This document shows positions 32,261-47,150 of a stretch of DNA of 64,000 nt, in pieces. The notes below the pieces were generated by a model that was not told the origin of the DNA, did not search any database, and saw only the letters and a list, made by a program, of their open reading frames with translations. The stretch is from Tieghemiomyces parasiticus (taxonomy: Eukaryota > Kickxellomycota > Dimargaritomycetes > Dimargaritales > Dimargaritaceae). Within the stretch, counting starts at the first letter, position 1, and every line of letters begins with the position of its first letter. The stretch is from assembly GCA_027575765.1 (NCBI GenBank), contig JANBPT010000002.1, positions 1 to 64,000 on the forward strand, read 5' to 3'. The position numbers and the translations under genes are program-made.

Positions 32261-34822
32261 ATGAGGTCTGTAGGTCTGACCATTGCGGCACTGGCCCTGG
32301 CGGCCGTGTCCGTTGGAGCCCAGACCCTAGATACCAGCCTGTACCAGCTGAACATTTTACCAAACAATTATATTGTCCAGTACAATGACGCTAGCGGTGG
32401 TGGCGGCGGTTTAGACCAGTTCGCCGCCGAGATGCAGGCCGCGGGTATCCCCTTTACCATCACCAAGAACTTCACCCTGCTACTGAAGGGCGCTTCTATC
32501 CAGGTCGACGATAAGCACGTGGACAGCATGGCCAGCTTTAATAACGTCAACGCGACCTGGCCCCTCCGCCTGACCAGCCTGTCGCACGACGGCGCTGGGG
32601 GTGACAAAGCCACCCCGCTTCCACCGCTCAAGATGCTGGCCCACGACTACACGGGCGTCGGCCGTCTGCGCAGCGAGAAGAAGCTCACCGGTAAAGGCGT
32701 CAAGATTGGCATCATCGACTCGGGACTAGACTACAAGCACCGGGCGTTTGGTGGCTGCTTCAAGACCGCTGGGTGCCGCATCACGCACGGCTACGATTTC
32801 GTGGGTGACCAATTCGATGGTCATAACACACCGGTGCCAGACGACGACCCCATGGATACCTGCAACGGGCATGGCACGCATGTCGCCGGGATTGCCGCAG
32901 GGAATGACGGAGTGTTCCAGGGCGTGGCTCCGGATGCCACGCTGGGTATCTACCGTGTCATGGGCTGCAACGGGTTAGCTTCGACCACCGTCATTCTGGA
33001 GGCCATGGAGCGCGCGTTCGCCGACGGGATGGACATCCTGAGCATATCCTTGGGGACTCCCTCGGGTTGGTCAGAGTATCCGGAGAGCCGGATGGTGTCT
33101 GCGCTGTACGGCTTTGGCAAGTACGTCGTGACGGGTGTGGGTAACGACGGCGCGGATACCCTGTGGGCGGTCTCCTCCCCGGCCAGCGGTGCCGAGAGTA
33201 TCGCCGTGGGCGCGGTCGACCTACCCAATTTCTATTCCCAGAGCCTCAACGTGACCGTAGGAAAGACCGTAACGGTAGTAAAGCGCTCCGGTCAGCAGCG
33301 CGACTTGGCCCCCCTCAAACTCGTCAATGTTCCCTTCGTCCGCGCCGTGGCCACTTCGGGCGGCGACGATTACGCCTGTGGTCCCATCAACGCCGCCAAG
33401 GGCGCCGTGGTCCTTGCGCAACGCGGCAACTGTGCCTTACAGGACAAGGCAGTCAACGCGCTAAACGCCGGAGCGGCGGCCCTGGCCATCTACAATAACG
33501 AGAGCGGTGACTCCGGGCTGGTTTTCTACGACCAGGCCATTAACCTGCCGTCCTTCTCCATTCTGAAGGTCGACGGCGAGGCCCTGATCGCGCAGCTGGC
33601 CAAGGGGTCCGCCACGGCATCGGTCGACACCCGTGTGTCCACCTTCAGCAACGGCAAGGACGGACCCACCCGTGCCTGGTACTCGTCGTGGGGGCCGTCG
33701 GTGAACGGCGACGTGAAGCCCGACCTTCTTGCTCCCGGCACGAACATCTACTCGACCCTCCCGACCAACCAAGGAGAGTACGGCCTACAGTCCGGTACGT
33801 CCATGGCAACGCCCTACGTCTCCGGGACTGTGGCCCTGCTCATCGAGTCCAAGCGTGCCGCGAGCGTGGACAGCCTTTACAACCTCCTGTTCAACACGTG
33901 TACCCTGCTGTGGAATCGCCCCTCTCGCACCGAGTCAGTGGCCCTCCAAGGCAATGGGTTTCTCAACGCCTACAACGCGGTCACCACCGACTTTACCGTC
34001 AGCCGTTACTACAATGTTGCGTCCAAGTACGTGAGCGACCTCAGCAAGCTCATATCCAAGACCATGTACTTTGACAACATGGGCAGCAAAGACATGACCT
34101 ACAATTTCGAGTTCATCCCGAGCCTGTCCGTCTCAGCCTACGACAAGGACAATGTTATGGTCTCCCCGCCGCGGACTAGCTTGGTGACTTTGTATGCCCG
34201 GTTCATGCTGGACACCATCACCTTCAAGGCTGGCAATACCGGTACTAAGAACAGTGTTAGCTTCGATACCACGCCGATTCGCGAGAACGACTTGATGGTC
34301 CACAGTGGCTACGTTAACATGTATCCCAAGGCCGGAACGCCGGGTTACAACCTCACCATTCCCTACCTTGGATACGCCTTCCGCCAGGCCGCCATCCCCA
34401 TCCTGGCCCCCTCGTACAGCGGAATTAACCTGCCCTGCCTGGTCCAGTACGGCGTGGGGATGCCCCTCAAGAACGGTAAGGTATTCACCTTTACCGGGAA
34501 CGACTACCCCACCGTTATCTTCCGTATCCAGATCCCTGTGTACCGCGTGCGCGTCCGCATCGCCAAGGCTGCCACCCCGACCAATATCCACGCCACTGTC
34601 ACCGAGAACCATTTCCTCTACCTCCAGAAGAATATGGACAGTGGCGACGTCCAACCCTACTACACGTACGTCTGGGATGGCGTCGTTTACTCCTACGCCC
34701 AGCCCTCCAAGCTATTCAATCTGGCTAGCGGCCAGTACGTCATGCTTCTCGAGTTCTACCCCACCAGCTCGGGCGACAGTCCTGCCACTTACACCACACC
34801 CATGTTCGAGGTTAAGCGCTAA
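32261..34822 (+). CDS. Secreted subtilisin-like serine protease A (S8, with PA domain)
   Basis: Intronless, 853 aa. Signal peptide MRSVGLTIAALALAAVSVGA, then an inhibitor-I9-like propeptide (about 36-105). The S8 catalytic set is complete: Asp153 (GIIDSGLDYKH), His204 (NGHGTHVAGIAAG), oxyanion Asn295 (GVGNDG) and Ser514 (SGTSMATPYVSG). A protease-associated (PA) domain is inserted at about 340-460 (GAVVLAQRGNCALQDKA). After about 560 comes a beta-rich, Fn3-like C-terminal region ending FEVKR. This is the layout of large fungal extracellular subtilases of the minor-extracellular-protease/C5a-peptidase-like type. It should be exported and self-processed. A close paralogue, subtilase B, lies 10 kb away on the other strand. 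The substrate is unknown, probably host or environmental protein. Confidence 0.95.
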   Translation: MRSVGLTIAALALAAVSVGAQTLDTSLYQLNILPNNYIVQYNDASGGGGGLDQFAAEMQAAGIPFTITKNFTLLLKGASIQVDDKHVDSMASFNNVNATWPLRLTSLSHDGAGGDKATPLPPLKMLAHDYTGVGRLRSEKKLTGKGVKIGIIDSGLDYKHRAFGGCFKTAGCRITHGYDFVGDQFDGHNTPVPDDDPMDTCNGHGTHVAGIAAGNDGVFQGVAPDATLGIYRVMGCNGLASTTVILEAMERAFADGMDILSISLGTPSGWSEYPESRMVSALYGFGKYVVTGVGNDGADTLWAVSSPASGAESIAVGAVDLPNFYSQSLNVTVGKTVTVVKRSGQQRDLAPLKLVNVPFVRAVATSGGDDYACGPINAAKGAVVLAQRGNCALQDKAVNALNAGAAALAIYNNESGDSGLVFYDQAINLPSFSILKVDGEALIAQLAKGSATASVDTRVSTFSNGKDGPTRAWYSSWGPSVNGDVKPDLLAPGTNIYSTLPTNQGEYGLQSGTSMATPYVSGTVALLIESKRAASVDSLYNLLFNTCTLLWNRPSRTESVALQGNGFLNAYNAVTTDFTVSRYYNVASKYVSDLSKLISKTMYFDNMGSKDMTYNFEFIPSLSVSAYDKDNVMVSPPRTSLVTLYARFMLDTITFKAGNTGTKNSVSFDTTPIRENDLMVHSGYVNMYPKAGTPGYNLTIPYLGYAFRQAAIPILAPSYSGINLPCLVQYGVGMPLKNGKVFTFTGNDYPTVIFRIQIPVYRVRVRIAKAATPTNIHATVTENHFLYLQKNMDSGDVQPYYTYVWDGVVYSYAQPSKLFNLASGQYVMLLEFYPTSSGDSPATYTTPMFEVKR

Positions 34823-35180
34823 TCGTGACAACTGCTCGCCAGCATTGGCCAACTTTCACACTGTTGGCTGTATCCCTACTAACTAAACGCCGGGTGTTGT
34901 TTTGGGTAGTAGTTTATAAATTATATTAGATAACCAAATTGGGCCGTTCAAGAAGCCGATGAAAAAATGAACTGTGAGGATCAGGGAAAGCAATCGACTG
35001 AAGTTCGGCCCCGTCTCCGCGGGTTACTGCTCGTTGTCTCGTCGCACATGGTAACTATAAATATTTATACCACTGTGAAACCCAATGGATCTTTAATAAG
35101 CTTACATCATCAGGGAGGCATTCTCAGGTCCAGCACAGTGGCATCTCTCGCCGTCGATCTCCTCCTTCTCGTTGTTTGAT
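34823..35180. other. Tail-to-tail spacer
   Basis: 358 bp between the convergent stop codons of subtilase A and ARG5,6. AT-rich near 34910-34935, where cleavage and polyadenylation would be expected. No other feature. Confidence 0.4.
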
Positions 35181-38674
<3,494 letters not shown>

Positions 38675-41600
38675 TCAGTTCTTGCGCTTTTTGGCAACGG
38701 GTTTGGACTTTGTCTGCTGCAAAGGAAGCATTAGGGTGAGAGTGATAATTAGACATGGAATAAGTTAGTGAATTCGCCGCCAAGCTACAGAAAAGTCTGG
38801 CGTCCCTCACCCGAGCCTGGGCTCAATGGAGCAGAGAGCCCTTTTACATCCTGCATCGTCGGGGGGGGGAAGGTCTAAACGCTCACATATATACCCTCGT
38901 AGCACGGAAGCCGGCCTATCAGTGTCGCACTAGGCCACATCAAGAGGGGATGCTTACCTTCTCCTGGTCAGTCAGCTCGTCAGCGTCGTCGTCGTTCCCG
39001 CCGGCCGACTTGTCCTTCTGGAGCATATGGATGAGGGTGTTGCAGCGTCGCTGGAGCTCGCTGGGGGTACGCGACTTGAGGAACCAGTCAAACTTAAACA
39101 GCGGGCTCTGGCGAATCTCAGCGTGCATAAGGTCATACACGTCGTCACGGCCGTACCCGAGCCGGACCAGGCTGACCAGCAGGAACCGATCCTCCTCCTC
39201 GGTGTAGTACTTCCCACGGCTGGGTCGGTAGGGGATCCGAAGTTGCTGGAGTGGGTGTTCACAGGAGCCTACGAAATCCGTCAGCTGCTGTTGTGTCGCG
39301 CGCTGTTTGGCCAGGCGCGCCTCGCCGCGCTCGATATTGGCCACCACACGCTCGTGGTCGGGTAGCTCGTTAATGCGCGCCCAAAACACTGCACTATAGG
39401 CCCGTACTTCATTGAACGATTTTCCCTCCATGTCGTTGGCGATGGCCCGCAGGTTGTGGCGGCCGTGGCGCTCGCATCCGCGCAAAAAGGCGAGGTAGTC
39501 ACGTCGGTTCCAGTGCTCGAACCCCTCGGCCGATAACCGTTCCTTGCGGGCCTCCTCCTCCTCGGTGAGGGGCTCAGCCGCATCGATCAGGGCCTGTTGC
39601 TCCGCGGCTTCCGCCGAACCCTCGTCGCCCTCGCCTGCCGCAGGTGGGGGGACCTTGTAACCGATGGACTTGCGGTAAAAATAAATCTCCTTGTCCAGTA
39701 GAGGACGTAAGCCCGGCGGGTAGAATTGGAAGTCGTGGGCGGTGATCTGCTTGGGTTTAGGCGGCCGCGGCGGCCCGGCAGGTTTGGCCGCGGTGGTGCG
39801 GAGTGCCTCCCGATAGTACTCGTCCACAGAGTAGTTTGCCTTGCGTTCGCGCTTGGCCGGCTCAATCCAGGTGAGCCCTGCCGCCTCACCCTTGCGCTTA
39901 CCACGGTGGTCCTCGCCCTCCCACTCGTACGAATTGATGCTGTCCAAGGAGAGCTTCTGGAGGTCGGTCAAGCCTAGGCCCTCGTACTTGCGGTTAAGCT
40001 CGGCCGTCCGGGCCTCACCGCGAGCCAGGACGGCGTCAATATCCAGCTCGTCGAGAGGATCGGCCGCTGCATCGTCACGCAACAGACGGTCTGCCCCGTG
40101 TTGGATCATGGCCAGTAGGTCGCCGCGCGATTGGGCCTTGGACGCCGCCGCCGCGGATGTGCCCTGCTGGATCACCAACTGGTCCAGGCGCAGCTTCTGG
40201 GCGGCCGTCTCCAGCATCCGCTCCTCCATAGTTCCGTTGGCCACGAAGCGGTACACGCGCACTTGCCGGGTCTGACCAATGCGGTGGGCCCGGTCCTGGG
40301 CCTGGCGGTCCATCTGCGGGTTCCAGTCCGAGTCGAACATGACCACAGTATCAGCAGTGACCAGGTTAATACCCAATCCGCCGGCACGGGTGGTGAGCAG
40401 AAACACGAACTTGTCGGAACCCGGCCGGTTGTACTCATCGATGGAGGACACCCGGGTCTCGTGGTCGGTCTGGCCATCGATGCGGCAGTATTCGTACCCG
40501 CGGAAGCCACAGTAGTCCTCGAGGATATCCAGCATGCGGCTCATCTGCGAGAAGATGAGCACGCGCGACCCCTGCTCGCGTAGGCGTTTAAGCAGCTGGT
40601 CAAGGCGAGTCAGCTTGCCCGAGTTAGTGATCAGGTGCTCGTCAGTTGTGTACGGTGGGCCCGGTTCGGCGCCGTCAAACAAATATGGGTGGTTGCAACA
40701 CTTGCGCAGCTGCATGACAATGTTCAGCAGGCGCATCTTGCCCTCCTTCTTGCCGGCCACGGCCCCGTTCACGGCCTCAATGTCCTTGTCCAGAATGGCC
40801 TTGTACCATTTCTTTTGCATCTCGCTTAGACCCACGTACACATTCTGCTCGATCTTGGGCAGTAGAGAATGCTCCACGTCGCTCTTGAAGCGTCGTAGCA
40901 TGAAGGGCTGGAGGACATCCTGGAGCTGACCGAGTAAGGCGTCCGAGTCGGTGGTTCGGGTGAACCAAGTATCAAAGTCCTCGGCAGACCGGAACACGTC
41001 CGGGAGTAGGAAGTTGAGTAGGCTCCACAACTCCACCAGGTTGTTCTGAAGCGGAGTGCCCGTAATGAGGAGTCGATTGCGGGTCGGGAACAGGCGCACG
41101 ATCTGCGACAGAGCTGAATTTTCGTTCTTGATGCGATGGGCCTCATCGATCACGATATACTCCCAAGAGATTTTACGCAAGTCGGACTTGTGGAGCAGAC
41201 ACATCTCGTAGGTGGTAATGCAGAGGTCGAAAGAAACGGGCCCGAGGCGTTCCCGGACCAGGGCCGGGCGGTCCTCCTTGCTGCCGTGGAAGATGAAGGC
41301 ATCGAGCGCCGGCACCCACTTCCGGGCTTCGCTCAGCCAATTATGAAGAGTGGTCTTGGGCACGACAATTAGGTGGGGGCCGGGCAACCCGCGGTGGATT
41401 TTGAGGTAGCCCAAAAAGGCTAGGGTCTGGAGGGTCTTGCCGAGACCCATCTCATCGGCCAGGATACCGTTGAGATTGTTGTCGTGGAGCGAGATCATCC
41501 AGTTGAGGCCGCGCAGTTGGTAGTCGCGCATGGTGCCGCCCTCGACATAGGCCGGAGACTCGGTGAAGATGGGGGCCACCGCGCCAGGGGAGGTGCTCTC

Positions 41601-42146
41601 CTCGTCCTGGAGAAGCTCGGCGTCCTCCTCCTTCTCAGTCTTGCGGTGACGGTGGATGCCTTTAGCTTTGGTCGTGCCGTTCTGACGCTCGGCCAGGTGC
41701 CGGTCGACAGCGGCCTTCATGGCCGGGTCCGCAATGAAATCCTTGAGGAAGTGAGAGAAAAGGTCGGTGAGACTTAGTAGGTAGGCAAACCGTCGTGCGG
41801 AGCGTTCCTGGTCGTCACACGGGGGCGGGGCCTTGACAACCGGGGCCGCGGCCTGGGGAGCATCGTCGCTCATGGGTCCAGGTTCGTGCTAGGTGTAAGG
41901 GGCGAGGAGGGGACCGGTGAGTCGGCAACGTGCACGGTTGGAACGGGCGGGGGAGAGTTAAGGGAAGAAGGAGGATAAACAAATGGAACAAAGAGAGGGG
42001 GCGGTGGAGATGAGCGGGGCTAGGATGAGGGAGCAGGACGCCCCCGTCGTCCCAAAGGAGCGGAGGGAGAAAGTCTGGGGGACGACGGGAGCAGCTCGAT
42101 GTGGGCGCAGACGGTGGCGACCTACCTTGATTTGTGCTTCGGTCAT
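38675..42146 (-). CDS. ISW1: ISWI-family chromatin-remodelling ATPase
   Basis: Slides and spaces nucleosomes. Three exons: 42146-42126 (7 codons, inferred), 41888-38958, 38716-38675, giving 997 aa. A shorter model starts at the ATG at 41873 (985 aa). The junction AAG|GTAGGT ... CCTAG|CACGAA keeps phase 0 through MTEAQIKHEPGPMSDDAP. Residues about 80-100 carry the AutoN autoinhibitory motif (IHRHRKTEKEEDAELLQDE), with RHRK mimicking the H4 tail. Walker A is DEMGLGKT and motif II DEAH. The helicase C lobe ends at ARMotif-like DRAHRIGQTRQVRVYRF. The C-terminus has HAND (about 710-760), SANT (about 780-835, FEHWNRRDYLAFLRGC) and SLIDE (GKYYTEEEDRFLLVSL). The last exon encodes QTKSKPVAKKRKN, a basic tail, after a tandem CAGCAG acceptor. 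Confidence 0.93.
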
Positions 42147-44477
42147 GGTGTCGGCCCTTCGGGCGAGAAATGTGTGCGGCTGACGGGAGGCCCTATTCTT
42201 CAAAGGTGGAGAGCCGTCAACAGCGTGGGCAGGAGGAAAGAGACGAGGCGGCGTACAACAACTGGCGTTGCTAATGCCTAGGAGGCCTTGGGTGGGCGGC
42301 GAACAGATGGCTACGATGGCCGAGAATAGGTGATTTACAAGCAGGATGTTAAAGTGAGCAAGGCGGAGTAATGAGAACCTGGATCGTTAGAAAGTCGTAA
42401 CGATAGAAAAAGGGGCCAGGGTCACGCCGTGAGGTGGGAGCAGCGGTGCCGGCGCAGGGAGGAGGGAGCCAGAGGATGGTCCCAAGTATCGTAAACAAAC
42501 TGGACACGTTGCGGACGATGTATGGCAACCACAACAAACCGAAGGCCAGTGCGTGTGTGTGGATGCAGGCGCTAGCTGTGGGTGAAATGGGGGTAGTGTG
42601 GCTGCGAAGCTCGTCGTGGACTGCAGAAGCCACGGAACGAGCGTCGTTTGAAGACGCGAGTGGCGCGCGGCCACACCCGCTACATTGTTACAGGGGGGGT
42701 TCGCCCCAGAAGCAGCTATCCGGCGGGACACGCGTCGCCTGCCGACCATAAACAATCAAGAGAGGGTCTCCACAATCTAGCTTACCGCCCTTCCTTGGCT
42801 ATGAACGGTGGTTTTGTTTCGCAATTGCGACTTGAATGTGAACGAGTAGTTCGTATGCCTTAGCGGCTTGGCCTGCCGCCCGACGTTTAAGCTGCCCTGC
42901 CCCTGGCGCTCACGAAGTCGGAGCAATGGCGTGCGACGTCCACTCATTGCACCCTAAGCTCTCCGTTGTTTGCTTCAACAGCTTCGGTATCTAATAAATC
43001 CCGTGGTGGTACATTTCGCTCCTAATAGAATCGGGGATGGGAGAGGGGGGGGGTGACAAAAACCACTGGCCTTTCACATCATCGTCCACTGCGATCAATA
43101 CACCACCCCAGCCATAAACACTCCGCAAAGCCCAGAGTGTTGAGAGCAGAGCCAAGGGTCCTTGTGCATTTCCTATTCTGCGGCCACTTTGACCTTCACG
43201 GCCCTTCACTTTACCAATTTCTACCCAACACTAAACGGACCGCTAAAGTTACAGAATTCACATAGTGCAATGGTTTTTCTATATGAAATTACTACGTAGA
43301 GGCTCACATCCTCGTGAAGGCATGCATAATGGGCCGGTATGTCATTGCATAGAGTACAATTTCCCCCTTACTGTAGGGTTACCGAAATTCGGTCGGCTAA
43401 AAATACCGCACTATTTGATACGAAGAAGCGTATTAAGGGGCCTGTCAAATGAGGCAAAAGGCGAACTTGAAACAGTGGTAGGTCTGTACTTGCACCTATG
43501 AGAATATGCCGATGGGGATGACTCCAGTAACAAGGAGATGGGCGAGCAAGTGGATGAAAGGGAGGGTAGGGTGGGTGAGCGAAGGTAGATGTGGGCCCGG
43601 ACGCCATGTCGGTGACCACGTTTGGAAACTGACGATGTCGGGTTTAGTGGCAGAGACGGGGAGGGAGGTAAATTTATAGATTAGGGGAAAGCTGAGAGGC
43701 GCAAGACATTGGGCATGCCCGTTTGGGATGGGGGTTAAGTACGCCTTTGCCAGCCATTATATATGGCCGCCGCGGGCTAATTCATGTCATTAATGTTATC
43801 AGCCATGGTTCTGATAAACCATGCCCACCACCTTCTGAGTCTCCCATGCCCTATCGTGGATCTTTTAGTATCCGCAATGGGACCTAGCAAGCCAACTGAC
43901 GCATTGTTAAGTGCATACGTTAGCCAGGCTTTCTCGCGGCCACCAAGACACTTGTAAAGCTGCTAGAATGTGTCTACACCTAACACCAGAGACCTTTTGA
44001 CAACCTCGCACCCTGGTAATAGAATCTTCCCCCAATCTAACCCACACGAGCTGAGCCAGTCCATCACCTAAAGGCCCCTACCACGCAACTTCGATGACTC
44101 TCAGCTTCTCTAGGTTTATCCGCTGCGTTGTGGCCTACATCTTGTACTGCTTGAGAGCGCATCGCACTTACTATCTTTTAGTGGTCCCTTTGCCGCCTTC
44201 TTCAGCAGACCTCTCTCACCCAACAACCCATTACATTTGGGGTTTACATCATCCGTAAATACTAAGTTCATTCCATGACAAGTCGGGTATTACCGGATTG
44301 CTACGTATAACTACCGATAGCGCCCACTTTATTACCCGCTCTACTTAGAGCATCCAGGTTCATCCTCTGCAATACCATGTTGATGAAGCGTATTCTACAT
44401 TACACCGGCGAGCAGCTCCGCTTTAATATTAGGTTTTTTGTCAACAGCGCAATGTTTATGAGTTCCTAAGTGGTCGC
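42147..44477. other. 2.3 kb spacer upstream of ISWI
   Basis: Promoter side of ISWI at its left end and the 3' side of subtilase B at its right end. A run of nine G lies at 43045-43053. Short frames only, no recognisable gene or RNA. Confidence 0.42.
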
Positions 44478-47018
44478 CTACGGACGCTTTACGGTAAACT
44501 TTGGGGAGGTATAGATGGTCGGGTCATCGGACGGGCCAGTTGGATAAAAGTACAGAATGAGAACGTACTTACCATTAGGCACGTTGAAGACATTGGTCGG
44601 CGTGGTATAGGCGTGGGCAGTACCATCCCAGCGGTAAGTATACAAGGAATTACCGGACGAGTCCATGTTCTTTTCCAGGTACCGGTAATGGCCATCGCCA
44701 GCGACTGCGTGAATAAGGGTTGGTGTGGCGGCCTTAGCGAGACGGATGCGGACGCGGTATATGGGAAGTCTTAAACGGAAGTAGACGACAGGGACGTCAT
44801 TACCAACAAACGAAAAAATGCTGCCGTCAGCGATAATTTGCTTGGTGGCATCATTTATCGTGTGCGGGTAGACTTTGCCCTGCCAGGTAGTATCGAGGAC
44901 GGGGATATCGGAAACGTCGTACACGTACCCGAGGTACGGAATAGTGAGGTTGTGGCCGGTGTATCCGGGTCTCGGGAAGAAATTAAGGTACCCGCCGCCT
45001 AACAGGCGATTACCTGTGTCGTAATCGACGTACTCACACATCCAGGTGTTTTCAGCGGACCCCCGGGCTGGTAAGGGTTTCGTCCAGAAGTAGTAGGATG
45101 AGATGGGTTTGCTGTCCACTTCATGGGGCGGGATGGCGACGGTGCCGTCCCTGAAGAAAGAGGAGACAGACTGGGCGCCGAAGAACCCAAAGCCGTATTG
45201 CACATTGCGGGTACTCGTGTTGTTGAGGGTAAAAGTCAAGGATAACTTGATGTCGATATCGTTGACGTACCCCGAACCAATCGTGTGCACGTTGTCAACT
45301 ATAAATTCCGTGTTGTAGGCGTTGGCCGCATTGACAAGACCGCTTCCTTGGAGCGCCGGCGAGTAGGGAACCTTAACCGACTGGTACATGATGGTGGCCG
45401 TGTTGAGGATGCGCTGGAGGGCGGCGTTACGGTCGGGAGCCTTGCCGGACTGCTTTAGAAGCGCGAAGACACCTGCAATGTATGGTGCTGCCATGGAGGT
45501 CCCCGAATCGAGCCCGTACCCGCCGAAAGCTAGAGGGATGGAGGAGTAGACGTTGGAGCCGGGTCCCATGATCTCGGGCTTGACCTGACCGTCGGGTCCG
45601 GGTCCCCACGACGAGTACCAGGACGGCACAATGGGGTTGCTGTTGGTGAAGGACGCAACGCGGTCGTTGATCTTGACGGTGGCTGCACCCGTGGCCAGTA
45701 GACTGATGAGAGACTGGCCGTCGGACTGAACTAGCGTGAAGCCGGGGATGGCATTGTTGTCAACACCGCCGACGTAGCCTGCGTACCCCGCTTGATTGTG
45801 GTACAGCGCCAGGGCGACTCCACCGGCGGCCTGCACATTGGCGGTCTTGACCTGATCGGAACACCCGCCGACCTGGACGAGCACCACGGCACCCGGGGCC
45901 GCCGTAATCGCACCGCAGGCCAAGTCGGTCGTTGCCCCGGAATCGCGGGCGCGCACTAGGGGGACGTTGTTGAGGTTGAGCGGGGGGAAGTTGTGCTGTT
46001 GGTCTGAACGAGGAATGACGACCTTTGTGGTGCCAACCGTGACGTTCATGGAGTGGGAATAGTAGGTGGGAAGGTCGACGGCGCCGACCGCGATACTCAT
46101 ATTGCTGGTGGCCGGAGAGTTGACGGCCCAAAGGGTGTCAGAACCGTAGTTGCCCACGGCAGCAACCGCAATCACGCCCCGCAGGCCTAATCGGTAAACA
46201 GCCTCGTCTACCATCATCGCGCTCCAGCCGCTCGGTGAACCAAACGACATGTTGACAATATCCATCCCGTCGGCGGCGGCCTGGTCCAGGGCGGAGACCA
46301 CGAGATCATTCCTGGCGACGCCGTTACACCCCATGACACGGTAGATGCCCAAGGTGGCCTGGGGCGCTACGCCCTTGAACACACCGTGGCTACCCGCCGC
46401 AATCCCCGCCACGTGGGTACCATGCGCGGAACACGAGGAGTAGGGGTCGTCGTCGGGCTGGGGCTGGTTGTGTCCGTCGAAATTATCGCCAACGAAATCG
46501 TATCCGTACTGGATACGGCAGCCGGAGGTCTTGTAGCAGTTCCCAAAGGCCGGGTGGTTATAGTCAATACCAGAATCGATGATGCCAATCTTGACCCCGG
46601 TGCCAGACAGGCTGTACTGGGAATGTAGCTGGTTGACACCCGTAAACTGGTGGGCCAGAATGGGCATGGGCGGCAGGGCGGTGGCTGAAGTGCGGGCCTG
46701 GGTAAAGGGCGAGTTGGGGTGTTTAATTGTGCGAATAGGCCAAAGGTTCTGGGTGGTAAACAGACTGGAAACCCCGTCCTGGTAACGATCGTCAAAGGCC
46801 ACCCTGGAACCTTTAAATATGTTGGTGTAGTTTTGGGAGACGACGAATGGGATACCGGCGTCCTGCATGTTTTGGACGAACTGGGCAGCGCCGGTGTACT
46901 CGACAACGAATACGTGATGGATCCGGCTAAGCTCGTTGACGGTGGGGCCAAGCTGTCCAATGGTGTGTCCGGTGAAAGCAAGGGTGGCAAAGCCACCGAG
47001 CAGGGTGGTGAAGCGCAT
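44478..47018 (-). CDS. Secreted subtilisin-like serine protease B (S8, with PA domain)
   Basis: Intronless, 846 aa, ATG at 47018. Signal peptide MRFTTLLGGFATLAFTGHTI, then an I9-like propeptide (about 33-95). Complete catalytic set: Asp148 (GIIDSGIDYNHPAFGN), His199 (SAHGTHVAGIAAG), Asn290 (AVGNYGSDTLWAVNSPA) and Ser508 (SGTSMAAPYIAG). PA domain at about 330-450 (GAVVLVQVGGCSDQVKTA). The C-terminal region is beta-rich and ends FTVKRP. It aligns along its whole length with subtilase A, including shared GFYRV-like GIYRVMGCNG and EKNMDS/QKNMDS segments, so the two are paralogues. The string GGTAAGTACG at 44573-44564 looks like a donor site but lies inside sequence conserved with the paralogue (NGKYVLILYFYPTG), so it is coding. 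Confidence 0.95.
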   Translation of the reverse strand: MRFTTLLGGFATLAFTGHTIGQLGPTVNELSRIHHVFVVEYTGAAQFVQNMQDAGIPFVVSQNYTNIFKGSRVAFDDRYQDGVSSLFTTQNLWPIRTIKHPNSPFTQARTSATALPPMPILAHQFTGVNQLHSQYSLSGTGVKIGIIDSGIDYNHPAFGNCYKTSGCRIQYGYDFVGDNFDGHNQPQPDDDPYSSCSAHGTHVAGIAAGSHGVFKGVAPQATLGIYRVMGCNGVARNDLVVSALDQAAADGMDIVNMSFGSPSGWSAMMVDEAVYRLGLRGVIAVAAVGNYGSDTLWAVNSPATSNMSIAVGAVDLPTYYSHSMNVTVGTTKVVIPRSDQQHNFPPLNLNNVPLVRARDSGATTDLACGAITAAPGAVVLVQVGGCSDQVKTANVQAAGGVALALYHNQAGYAGYVGGVDNNAIPGFTLVQSDGQSLISLLATGAATVKINDRVASFTNSNPIVPSWYSSWGPGPDGQVKPEIMGPGSNVYSSIPLAFGGYGLDSGTSMAAPYIAGVFALLKQSGKAPDRNAALQRILNTATIMYQSVKVPYSPALQGSGLVNAANAYNTEFIVDNVHTIGSGYVNDIDIKLSLTFTLNNTSTRNVQYGFGFFGAQSVSSFFRDGTVAIPPHEVDSKPISSYYFWTKPLPARGSAENTWMCEYVDYDTGNRLLGGGYLNFFPRPGYTGHNLTIPYLGYVYDVSDIPVLDTTWQGKVYPHTINDATKQIIADGSIFSFVGNDVPVVYFRLRLPIYRVRIRLAKAATPTLIHAVAGDGHYRYLEKNMDSSGNSLYTYRWDGTAHAYTTPTNVFNVPNGKYVLILYFYPTGPSDDPTIYTSPKFTVKRP

Positions 47019-47128
47019 CGCTGACCGAGGGGATTAAAAGCGAATTAGACAGTTGAACATTATGTCGACTCGATGCGAAAGTGTGCGAGAGAGGAATGAG
47101 ACGGTGTTGCAAGCGCCGATTGCTTTGG

Positions 47129-47150
47129 TATTTAAATAAGTATAAATAAA
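47129..47150 (-). promoter_or_regulatory. A/T-rich TATA-type promoter element of subtilase B
   Basis: The minus strand reads TTTATTTATACTTATTTAAATA about 110-130 nt upstream of the ATG at 47018. It contains TATTTAAATA and TTTATA candidates in the expected position. Confidence 0.4.

Noticed and set aside
44564..44573. GGTAAGTACG on the minus strand in subtilase B as a splice donor
   Set aside because: The downstream codons (KYVLILYFYPTG) align with the paralogue's QYVMLLEFYPTS, so the site is coding.
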